Assembly (NCBI RefSeq): GCF_004353825.1
Contig: NZ_SMNA01000003.1
Location: 479,125-543,124, forward strand
DNA: 64,000 bases
DNA from: Occultella glacieicola
GTDB taxonomy: Bacteria > Actinomycetota > Actinomycetes > Actinomycetales > Beutenbergiaceae
Direction: 5' to 3'
Part shown: piece after piece, positions 42,952 to 50,677 of the stretch
Layout of the letters: each line of letters begins with the position of its first letter
How positions within the stretch are numbered: position 1 is the stretch's first letter
Notes under the pieces: generated by a model
Database searches by the model: none
What the model saw: only the letters and a program-made list of their open reading frames with translations
Told to the model about the DNA's origin: nothing
Made by a program: the position numbers and the translations under genes

Positions 42952-44408
42952 GGCCGGGCCTGCGCAACTGGCTACTGGCTCGCCGACGCCCTCCGGCGGC
43001 TACGGAGCGCGGATCAGCGGAGAGCGTCGATGCGTCCCCAGCAGTGCCGCGAACCGTCGCAGTCGAGCGCGAGCAGAGTGGATCGCCCGACATGCCCCCG
43101 TTCGTCCACTTCGCGAAGATGCAGGACTTCTACCGATTCGCGTTCCTTCCTGACGGCTATCCGGGTCGCGCAGGGTCAGACGGCTCGATCTTCCCCCACC
43201 CCATCTATGGCACCTATGCGCTCATCGACTACCTGAAGCAGTACGCGAGGGATCCACGACCGGAGCTGCTGCAGGCGATCTCGCGCGTGGCTCACGCCGC
43301 AATCTCGCGCATGACCCCGTTCAACGACACCCTCGTGTTCTGGTACGAGGCGAATCCGAGCCTGGGCGCCCGCCTATACGCGGATCACTACTCGGGGCTG
43401 ACACAGGCCTATTACGCAGTGCAACTAGCCCGAGCAGGCACGGTTCTCGAGGATGCTTCGGTGCGTACGGCCGCGGAATCCGTGTTTCGCAGCCTCTTGG
43501 TTCCTGCCGAGGCCGGCGGGGTGTTGCACCGCACGCCGGCGGGTCCGGTGATCGCCGAGGTACCCCAGACGCCGAACAGCTGGATCCTGAACGGTTGGCT
43601 CTCAGCGCTAACGTCCATCCAGGAGTTCTCTGACATCACCGGGTTGGACGAAGCCCGAGACCTCATTCACGACAGCACTCGAACCATGGCACGCGTTCTT
43701 CACCTGTATGACGAACCTGTCAAACGGACCAGCCGATACGGCTTGACCGGTTTCGCCTATCTTCGCCTCCGCTTCGAGCACCTCCCTCAGTCTCTGCAGG
43801 ACGTGACACTGCATATCCCAGGCGAGCCGGACATCGTCCTTCCGACCGGGTCGGGAACCCGTTGGCAGCCCTATGTCTTCGGCCCAGACATGGTGCGCAC
43901 GACTCCGAAGACGACGACGGTTCGGATCAATGCGGTCCTCTCGCTCGCGAGTGCGCCAGAACCCAACCGAGTCGGCTTCACCGCCACAACGGAGAGTCCG
44001 GGCACCGTGACTCTCGAAGGGATGCTCGGCGCGTACGAGCCGACGGCATCATCGCCGGTGAACGCTGAATGGAAGGAGATCGCGAGCACCACCATTCCTT
44101 CGGGCACCTCGAGCTGCATGATGGACATCCCAGCGTTCGTGGTTGATTCGACCGTCTATCCCACGAACTTCGCCAAGAAGATCGAGGGGCAGAACGTCAA
44201 CGTCTACCACAGCATCCATATTCAGCGTCTGCGGCAACTGCATGGCCGGACCGGCGTCGACGAACTCCTCACATGGGCGGACAAGTGGCACGGATACATC
44301 GCCGACTGGGCGACGATGCCGACCTACTCCGGCCTGGCATTCAGGGACCCGGTCAGCGGGAAGGTTCGGCCGGTGACGGATCAGCCTGCAGCCATCGAGG
44401 GGTCCTGA
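42948..44408 (+). CDS. D-glucuronyl C5-epimerase-like protein (486 aa)
   Basis: Residues ~85-290 match the C-terminal catalytic fold of D-glucuronyl C5-epimerases: WYEANPSLGARLYADHYSGLTQAYYAVQLARAG, FRSLLVPAEAGGVLHR, TPNSWILNGWLSALTSIQEF at about 208-227 and YGLTGFAYLRLRFEH. In known members this domain inverts C5 of a uronic acid in a polymer. A polar N-terminus (1-50) contains no signal peptide, so it probably acts in the cytosol on a lipid-linked or nucleotide-linked glycan. A beta-rich C-terminus (~285-486) is extra. It is coupled to the gene before it. Regional GC is lower than around it. Confidence 0.7.
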   Translation: MRPGLRNWLLARRRPPAATERGSAESVDASPAVPRTVAVEREQSGSPDMPPFVHFAKMQDFYRFAFLPDGYPGRAGSDGSIFPHPIYGTYALIDYLKQYARDPRPELLQAISRVAHAAISRMTPFNDTLVFWYEANPSLGARLYADHYSGLTQAYYAVQLARAGTVLEDASVRTAAESVFRSLLVPAEAGGVLHRTPAGPVIAEVPQTPNSWILNGWLSALTSIQEFSDITGLDEARDLIHDSTRTMARVLHLYDEPVKRTSRYGLTGFAYLRLRFEHLPQSLQDVTLHIPGEPDIVLPTGSGTRWQPYVFGPDMVRTTPKTTTVRINAVLSLASAPEPNRVGFTATTESPGTVTLEGMLGAYEPTASSPVNAEWKEIASTTIPSGTSSCMMDIPAFVVDSTVYPTNFAKKIEGQNVNVYHSIHIQRLRQLHGRTGVDELLTWADKWHGYIADWATMPTYSGLAFRDPVSGKVRPVTDQPAAIEGS

Positions 44409-44416
44409 GTCGGGAA

Positions 44417-44662
44417 ATGCTCCGTCGTCTCGAACTCACCCTCCATCACCGATGGCCAGACTGGTCGAGCATGGATCCGTTGAGCCGTGTCGAGCCCAAT
44501 GCTGGTCCCGGCCAGCACGCTGCCGATCCGCTGTCGGCAAGACGCATCACATACCGAGGCGTGATCAACGCCGTTGAGGACACCTTTCCTGCAGTGTTGA
44601 CGGGCTGGCGTCCGAGTCCAAGGGAGACCGAAGTACGGTGTCGAGTAGCCAGTTCCTTCTGA
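44417..44662 (+). CDS. Uncertain short reading frame between the epimerase and asparagine-synthase-like genes (81 aa)
   Basis: The 229-bp gap before the asparagine-synthase-like gene holds one open frame of 81 codons starting at ATG 44417, MLRRLELTLHHRWPDWSS, with RRITYRGVINAVEDTFPAVLTGW later. Codon choice looks coding-like in part, and its end overlaps the next gene by 25 bp. No family is recognised and it has no good ribosome site. It may be a small gene, a remnant, or the missing upstream part of a disrupted protein. Confidence 0.3.
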   Translation: MLRRLELTLHHRWPDWSSMDPLSRVEPNAGPGQHAADPLSARRITYRGVINAVEDTFPAVLTGWRPSPRETEVRCRVASSF

Positions 44663-46419
44663 GTTACGCGTGCGACCGAGAAGACGCAATGTCATCTGCT
44701 GAGCTGCGACTGCGCCTCGATTCTGCGACCTCGCATCTCGAGTCTCTAGTTCGCACAGAGGTCGAGCGAGTCGATGTCGGCGATGGTCGAGTTGGGTTCT
44801 CCGCGTGGCGGTACGTCGACGCGGGAAACTCGTGGCCCGTGGTGGCCACGCGAGAAGGTGTGGCGGCCGCCTGGCTACACACACCGCCAGCTGCCGGCCC
44901 GATCGAGAACGCGGCGGATCCGATCGATCTCGCTCGGGATATCACCAACGGAACCACAGATCGAGCGGAACTCGGCGCGCCGGCCGCCGCGTTCTACTTG
45001 TCCGAGTCAGGGCTGCGAATTTCCAATGACCGCCTTGGCATGGTCCGGCTCTACGAGTTTGCGGTGAAGGGCTTCGGCCACGTCTGGAGCAGCCGTCCGG
45101 GTCTCGCTCACATCTTCGGCGGCCTGGTTCCTCGGCTCGAGCAGTCGACCTGGAGCGATATGGCGACGCTGGGATGGGCGGCAGATGGCAGCGCGCACCT
45201 GGGTAACGGTCACCAGATGGCTGCGAGCACGACGATCCAGGTCGACCGAAACGGACACACCGTGTCGTCGTCCGACCGTGACGAGTGGCTTCGGGCCGCA
45301 CTGGACGGCGACGTTCCTTCGATCGTTGATGGCGCTCGGGGAATGGTTCGCTCAGTCGCTGTCGCTTCGTGGTGGCAAGGAAGTCCGGTTGCCGATCTCT
45401 CGGGTGGCAAGGACTCGCGCGTGACGGCCGCAGCTGCGATCCGAGCTGGCGTCGTCAGCACGGTGAGGACTGTCAACACCGATACCGGCGAGGTGGACAC
45501 GGCCAGGGAGTTGCTTCGTCTCGCCGGAAATCCGGTCGCGCATCGGGTGGACCAGGTCGTGGAGCCGAAGAAGCCTCAAGGCGGCGTCCTCACCCGATAC
45601 CTCTCCATGCACCGGGCCTGGGAGGGCGCCTACAACGCCAGGTCGGCCTACCGATCGATTGAGTTCCGAGGCTTCACTTCGCCGTCGGCGCCCCGGATCA
45701 ACGGCCTTGGCGGCGAAGCGATCCAAGGGCGAACGATGGTCAGCCCGGCGTGGCGCGAGAAGCTGGAGGGTGGGGGGCCGGACGCGGGACGGTCGCGGCT
45801 CGCACAGATGGTTCGGTCGGGCGCTGCCGGCGTCACAGATGCGGGGATCGAATGCTCCCTAGCGTCGATCGACTGCTTCGTCGATCGCGCCTTGATGGTT
45901 GATATGGCTACCGCATTCATGGTCGTGGATTACTTCTACCACTTCAGCAAGATGCCATTCTGGTCGATGCCGCAGGCAAGTTCGAACACGCTGCTTCCGT
46001 TCTATTCCCCGCAGGTGCTTCCACGCACCATGTGGTCGTTGTCACATGCTGCAGCCGAGTACGGGCAACATCATCGCGACCTACTTCGAGAGCTACAGCC
46101 CGCGTGGGCCGATGTGCCGTTCTACAAGGGATCGGTGAAGACACGGGGCACACCGTGGATGTGGGAGAACGCTGACTGGCGAGAGATGTCGAGCACGGTG
46201 CTCGACGGGGTTGGTTCGTTGGACACCTTCTCGACGAGGGCTGTGAGCCAGTTCGTCCAGGAGGCCGAAATGGGCACAGGAAACGTTCGCCACGAACTGG
46301 CACTGACGCGCGTGATGTGGGAACTGAGTTTCCGCGAGTACGTCAAGGAGGTTGCACGCGCTGCGGAGGCGACCTCGAGGGAGGTTTTACGCGTTCGGGC
46401 CGCCGAACGAAGGCGTTGA
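44638..46419 (+). CDS. Asparagine-synthase-like adenylating protein without the N-terminal glutaminase cysteine (593 aa)
   Basis: The PP-loop ATP site SPVADLSGGKDSRVTAAAA (SGGKDS at 255-260) is intact, as in the synthetase domain of asparagine synthase B. Residues ~1-210 look like a remnant of the class II amidotransferase fold (ISNDRLGMVRLYEFAVKGFG, ~129-147), but the mature N-terminus is not Cys (it starts MSSSQFLLSY), so it should not hydrolyse glutamine. Polysaccharide-cluster homologues of this type (for example WbpS, known from Pseudomonas O-antigen clusters) amidate hexuronic acids. A role in amidating or otherwise activating a carboxylate on the uronate of this cluster is inference. 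GTG 44638 is used; ATG 44689 is possible. Confidence 0.72.
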   Translation: MSSSQFLLSYACDREDAMSSAELRLRLDSATSHLESLVRTEVERVDVGDGRVGFSAWRYVDAGNSWPVVATREGVAAAWLHTPPAAGPIENAADPIDLARDITNGTTDRAELGAPAAAFYLSESGLRISNDRLGMVRLYEFAVKGFGHVWSSRPGLAHIFGGLVPRLEQSTWSDMATLGWAADGSAHLGNGHQMAASTTIQVDRNGHTVSSSDRDEWLRAALDGDVPSIVDGARGMVRSVAVASWWQGSPVADLSGGKDSRVTAAAAIRAGVVSTVRTVNTDTGEVDTARELLRLAGNPVAHRVDQVVEPKKPQGGVLTRYLSMHRAWEGAYNARSAYRSIEFRGFTSPSAPRINGLGGEAIQGRTMVSPAWREKLEGGGPDAGRSRLAQMVRSGAAGVTDAGIECSLASIDCFVDRALMVDMATAFMVVDYFYHFSKMPFWSMPQASSNTLLPFYSPQVLPRTMWSLSHAAAEYGQHHRDLLRELQPAWADVPFYKGSVKTRGTPWMWENADWREMSSTVLDGVGSLDTFSTRAVSQFVQEAEMGTGNVRHELALTRVMWELSFREYVKEVARAAEATSREVLRVRAAERRR

Positions 46420-46478
46420 CGTCTTCGCGACCGTGACGAACCTGAATTCCCCAGCCGAATGATCCCGAACCGCAGTGG

Positions 46479-47954
46479 TCAGCCACCCACACGGGCATAG
46501 AGTTCGGCCAGTTTGCCCTCCTGGCTCTCCCACGAGTACACGTTCTCGAGCGAGTTCCCGGTGACCTTGGCCCGATATTCGGGCAGCGCCCCGAAGACCT
46601 CCTTGAGCGCCCTGGCACAGTCCGCGGCATCACCGAAGGAGAACGTCTCGCCGACAGCGGTCCGTCGGACGAACGCGCCCATCTCCTGAAGGTCGCTGAC
46701 CACGATCGGCAACCCGGCGAAGATGTAGTCGAACAGCTTGTTCGGCAGGGCCATCTCGTGGTTCGGGATGTCGCCGATCATCGGGTGCACCCCGACATCG
46801 GCGGAGCGTAGATAGCTGAGGACCTCCTCCGGCTTCACGGGTTCGAGCAGATGCACCCGGTCCACCACCCCGAGTTCCGTCGCTCGTCGGGCGAGCTCGC
46901 GTGAGAGTTTGTGACTCACGCTGGGGACACAGATGACGGCCAGGTGCACCTCAGGCAGGAAGGTCAGGGCCTCGACCACGGTGGCGACTCCCCGCTTCTC
47001 GGCCATCGAACCGGAATACGCCAGGAGTGGCACATCGCGGCCGAGACCACAATCGGTGCGGATGTCTGAAGGCGCTTCCGCGATCTCCTCGACCACCGGG
47101 GCATTGAGAACGACCGTCGGACGATCCGGGAGCCGATAGACCCGCTGCAACGCGTCCGCGATCGACTCACTCACCGTGATGACCCCATCGGCCGCTCTGG
47201 TGTAGTGCTTCTCCATCTGTGCCCACGCACGTCGCTGCCGCTCGGAGGTACGCACGGCACCGACCACGAATTCGTGCGCGTCGTAGATCAACGTCGGTCG
47301 CACCCGGTGTGCTCGCATGTGATTCGTGGCGTTGACCGCTGCCTTCAGGACGTGAGCGTCGTGGGCGTGAATGATGTCGGGCTTCTGCCGCCAGATCTCA
47401 CGCGTGAAGGACAGGCTCAGGTCGGAGAACTGGGTGACCTCGCGGCGCCAGTCCAGCCGTCGCGGCACGGCGTCTGGATCGGCCTGCTGCTCCCAATAGG
47501 CGCGGATGCGCTCTTCCCTGCGCTCGTGGAATCGAACCCGCCAGTCGAAGAACATCCGGGGCAGCCTAAGGAGCGCACGCACGGGAAGGGCGTACCGGGA
47601 TGCGCGCAAGCCTGCCAGCGTGTTCTGATAGCGAGCCCACTCGAGGTCGCTCTCCGAGATGAATCCTGGGAAACCCGACCGGTAGGCCCGGCGCTCCCGC
47701 TCCAGTTTCGCCTTCGTGGCTGTCATCCCGTAGGGCTGTGGAATACCGAGGGTCGCGACGTCGCCGAGCGTGCCTCGAACAGGCTCCGTGATGCCCTGCA
47801 GCCCATACAGCAACGTCACGTCGAACCCGAGCCGCTGGACGGACTGCGCGGACTTGCGAACACGAGCGTCGGCGACGATGTCGTGATTGACAACCATGAC
47901 GACCTTTCGTCGGCCACGTCGCCCAGGCCTCGTCGCCCTTGATGTCAATGCCAC
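46479..47954 (-). CDS. GT4 glycosyltransferase (491 aa)
   Basis: GT-B fold almost the same as the plus-strand gene at 32898: VVMVVNHDIVADARVRKSAQSVQRLGFDVTLLYGLQGITEPVRG, DIIHAHDAHVLKAAVNATNHM, TLIYDAHEFVVGAVRT, GVITVSESIADALQRVYRL, LLAYSGSMAEKRGVATVVEAL, EPVKPEEVLSYLRSADVGVHPM, LPNKLFDYIFAGLPIVVSDLQEMGAFVRR. The 75-residue stretch from ~55 to ~130 is longer than in its twin. GTG 47954 is used; no strong ribosome site is present, and TTG 47948 is an alternative. Confidence 0.87.
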   Translation of the reverse strand: MALTSRATRPGRRGRRKVVMVVNHDIVADARVRKSAQSVQRLGFDVTLLYGLQGITEPVRGTLGDVATLGIPQPYGMTATKAKLERERRAYRSGFPGFISESDLEWARYQNTLAGLRASRYALPVRALLRLPRMFFDWRVRFHERREERIRAYWEQQADPDAVPRRLDWRREVTQFSDLSLSFTREIWRQKPDIIHAHDAHVLKAAVNATNHMRAHRVRPTLIYDAHEFVVGAVRTSERQRRAWAQMEKHYTRAADGVITVSESIADALQRVYRLPDRPTVVLNAPVVEEIAEAPSDIRTDCGLGRDVPLLAYSGSMAEKRGVATVVEALTFLPEVHLAVICVPSVSHKLSRELARRATELGVVDRVHLLEPVKPEEVLSYLRSADVGVHPMIGDIPNHEMALPNKLFDYIFAGLPIVVSDLQEMGAFVRRTAVGETFSFGDAADCARALKEVFGALPEYRAKVTGNSLENVYSWESQEGKLAELYARVGG

Positions 47955-48071
47955 AGTTCACGCCCCGATTTGTCATGTTGAAACGCTCGCCAGCCTAGGG
48001 GGTGTACGAGTGCCCTTCGGCACGCAGGCGCCGTGGGCACCCCATTGGCGGTGTTGGGTCCGTCACTCGGT

Positions 48072-49202
48072 TCACTGCGAGGACCCCGTCAGCCTTGCCA
48101 ACGCCGACTCCCACGCGCTCACCTGATGGTCCGCAGCAAGGTCCGACGCGACCGCATTCGACGCCCGCTTCCAGTCACGAATCATCTGCGGATCGAGGTT
48201 CTCCAGGGCCCGGGCCACCGAACTCGGGTCGAACGCCTCCGTCACCGCACCCAGTTCGTGCTCACGGACGAGCGCCGCCATCTCCGGCGACGGCCCGACG
48301 ATGATCCCGAGCCGGGCCTGGACGTAGTCGAAGAACTTGTTCGGCAGCGTCCACTCGTAGTTGAACGTGACCGGGGGCAGCACGAACACCCCGATGTCGT
48401 AGTCATTCAAGGTCCTGATCAGGTCCGCGTACGGCACAGGGTCGTGCACCGTGACACCGGGCACACCGGCGGCCTGCTCACGGACCTCGGCCAGGTAGCC
48501 AGGGTCGTTCGGCATCAGGAACAGGTCGAGCGTCACATCCGCCCGGGTCAGCCGCACCGCCTCGATCATGAGCCCGAGATCACGGTTGCGACGGGCGTTG
48601 CCGGAGTGCACCAGACGCACCGCCGCGTGCACCGGGGTCGGCCTGAGATCGTGGAACGGGGTCGCGTTCGGCACCACGCTCGCGTGGATCCCGAACTCGC
48701 GTCGGTACTCGTCGGCGAGTCCTTGGCCCACGGTGCTCACCGACGCGGCCTTCGCCACGAACTCGCGGCACAACCACCGGTAGTACGGCGCCACGAAGAG
48801 CCGCCAGCGCCAGGATTCCTCGTTCTCGCGCGGTGCGTACTCGTGCAGGTCAACGTGCACCCCTGCCCGCGGACGAAGGCTCAGTGCCAGGGGCACGGTG
48901 TCCGCGTCGTTGGCGAGAACCACGTCATATGCGCCCACCGGCAGCACCGCTCGCAGGTGGGCTAGGACCGCATTCGTGCGCTGGACTTCGGCGTACCGGC
49001 GCAGGATCAGGGCCCGACGGCCCTTGCGCCAGGCGACGAGCTGTGCGGGGATCTCGTGGTGTGCCACGACCCCGTCGGGAGCCGGCCCGTACCCGACCGT
49101 GGTCACGTCGTAATGGGTCGTGAACAACCGGACCTGTTTGAGCACCCGAGCGTCCTCGTGAATGGGTGAGAACGCGATGATGAGGAGCGTGGGCCTGCTC
49201 AC
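48072..49202 (-). CDS. GT4 glycosyltransferase (376 aa)
   Basis: GT-B fold: TLLIIAFSPIHEDARVLKQVRLFTTHYDVTTVGYG, YDVVLANDADTVPLALSLRP, VHVDLHEYAPRENEES, VSTVGQGLADEYRREFG, LVHSGNARRNRDLGLMIEAV, DYDIGVFVLPPVTFNYEWTLPNKFFDYVQARLGIIVG. GTG 49202 overlaps the previous gene by 4 bp and has a G-rich site ahead; ATG 49214 with GGAG is an alternative giving four more residues. There is a 117-bp spacer before the GT4 at 46479 with a small GTGCC-CTTC-GGCAC hairpin at 48010-48023. Confidence 0.86.
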   Translation of the reverse strand: MSRPTLLIIAFSPIHEDARVLKQVRLFTTHYDVTTVGYGPAPDGVVAHHEIPAQLVAWRKGRRALILRRYAEVQRTNAVLAHLRAVLPVGAYDVVLANDADTVPLALSLRPRAGVHVDLHEYAPRENEESWRWRLFVAPYYRWLCREFVAKAASVSTVGQGLADEYRREFGIHASVVPNATPFHDLRPTPVHAAVRLVHSGNARRNRDLGLMIEAVRLTRADVTLDLFLMPNDPGYLAEVREQAAGVPGVTVHDPVPYADLIRTLNDYDIGVFVLPPVTFNYEWTLPNKFFDYVQARLGIIVGPSPEMAALVREHELGAVTEAFDPSSVARALENLDPQMIRDWKRASNAVASDLAADHQVSAWESALARLTGSSQ

Positions 49203-50677
49203 CGTTCCCCCCATAGGACGCTCCGGTACAGGGCGACCAGACGCTCCACCTCGTGCTCCCAGGTGAGTGCGGTGGTGGCTGCTCGAGAGGCCGCACGGTA
49301 TCGCTCCGGATCCGCCAGCACCCGGGTCATCGCCGCTGCGAGCCCCTCCGGCCCGTCCGACTCGAAGACCAGACCGACTCCATACTCGGCGACCACGTCG
49401 GCGGTGTCCGGGAGATTGGCGGCCGCGATCGGCAGGCCCGCGTGGATGGACTCGAAGAGCTTGTTCGGCAGGGAGTAGTAGTAGCTCAGGCAGGTAGGCC
49501 GGACATACACGACGGCGAGGTCAGCGTCGGACAGCGCGTCGGCGACCTCCGCGGAGGGAACCTTGCCGACGAAGTGCACACGGTCCCGCAACCCAGCGGT
49601 CCGGGCCCGCTCGGCGAGCGGACCGACGTAGTCCGGTTCGCCGTAGCCGAGGAGCACGAGGTGGACCTCGGGACCCATGAGGTTCAGGGCGTCGATCGTC
49701 TCCTCGATGCCACGGTTCGTGGTGAGCCGGCCGCTGTACGCGATGACCTTGGTTTCGGCAGGCAGGCTCGCGAGCTCGCGCAGACGCCCGGTGCCGGCTC
49801 CGCTCGGCAGGTCACCGGTCGCGGGGATGTTCCGCACCAGCACCGGGCGGTGGAGCAGACCATAGGTGCGCTGCAGCCAACTCGCGATGCTCGGGGAGAC
49901 CGTGACCACTCCGGCGGCCCGGCGGATACCGGCCCGTTCGATGAGGTGCTCCACGTGCGGGGCGACCGGGCGCTTGCGGACATTGCGGTGACGCCACAAT
50001 TCGTGGGCGTCGTAGATGATCCTGGTCCCGGTGCCGCGGGCGGCCAGCATCGCCGGAGCGAGAGTGTTGCCGTCGTTCGCGTGGATGACGTCCGGTCGCC
50101 AGCGCCGCACGGCCCCGACCGCGCGCGCCCAGTACACCGTGAGGCTGACGGTCCGGTACGCCTTGAGCCACAGGTCGAAGAACGCAGCGAACGCCCGGGC
50201 ACTCAGCGGCGCCGCGGCCGTCGGTGCGACCAGGGGCTGCTGCGCCAGGAACGCCGTCGGCGGCGTGCCACAGCCATCAGCGTCGCGCGCGGTCGCCGCG
50301 ACCGACTCCGTCGTCGCAGGTGCAGCACCGTCCGCCACGGGTGCGTCGATGGCTTCCTCCACCGCCACCACCTCGCCTCGTTCGGCAAGCCCCCGGGCGC
50401 GTCCCATCACCCACCGGTACGCGCCCGCAAGCCAAGGGACGGACCGGGCGAGTTCGAACTCGGGCAGCCGCTCGAGTTCCACGCCACTGTCCAGCCGCTC
50501 GATCGTGGCCGGAAAGCCCGAACGGGCCCGAGCGACCGCGAAGATCTTCACGTGCGCTCCGGCTCGGTGGAGGCTCGCGGCGGTCTTGAGTACACGTGAG
50601 TCGGCGTGCGCGTCGTTGTAGACGAGCACGGCCACGCGCGCGGGTCGGTCACCGACCCGCAGGTCAACGTCGGTCAC
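49199..50677 (-). CDS. GT4 glycosyltransferase with an Ala/Thr-rich insert (492 aa)
   Basis: GT-B fold: RVAVLVYNDAHADSRVLKTAASLHRAGAHVKIFAVAR, PDVIHANDGNTLAPAMLAARG, RIIYDAHELWRHRNVRKRPVAPH, VVTVSPSIASWLQRTYGL, VIAYSGRLTTNRGIEETIDAL, VHLVLLGYGEPDYVGPLAERA, SYYYSLPNKLFESIHAGLPIAAANLPDTADVVAEYG. Residues ~85-150 form a low-complexity insert (EEAIDAPVADGAAPATTESV) within the N-domain. GTG 50677 overlaps the ABC exporter stop by 4 bp, so transporter and enzyme are coupled. Confidence 0.87.
   Translation of the reverse strand: MTDVDLRVGDRPARVAVLVYNDAHADSRVLKTAASLHRAGAHVKIFAVARARSGFPATIERLDSGVELERLPEFELARSVPWLAGAYRWVMGRARGLAERGEVVAVEEAIDAPVADGAAPATTESVAATARDADGCGTPPTAFLAQQPLVAPTAAAPLSARAFAAFFDLWLKAYRTVSLTVYWARAVGAVRRWRPDVIHANDGNTLAPAMLAARGTGTRIIYDAHELWRHRNVRKRPVAPHVEHLIERAGIRRAAGVVTVSPSIASWLQRTYGLLHRPVLVRNIPATGDLPSGAGTGRLRELASLPAETKVIAYSGRLTTNRGIEETIDALNLMGPEVHLVLLGYGEPDYVGPLAERARTAGLRDRVHFVGKVPSAEVADALSDADLAVVYVRPTCLSYYYSLPNKLFESIHAGLPIAAANLPDTADVVAEYGVGLVFESDGPEGLAAAMTRVLADPERYRAASRAATTALTWEHEVERLVALYRSVLWGER

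Noticed and set aside
46420..46478. Mobile-element edge at the right border of the low-GC module
   Set aside because: The 59-bp gap between converging stops has no inverted or direct repeat matching the left border near 41755-41871.
48010..48023. Small GTGCC-CTTC-GGCAC hairpin as a terminator
   Set aside because: A 5-bp stem without a T-run is too weak to call termination between two minus-strand glycosyltransferases.
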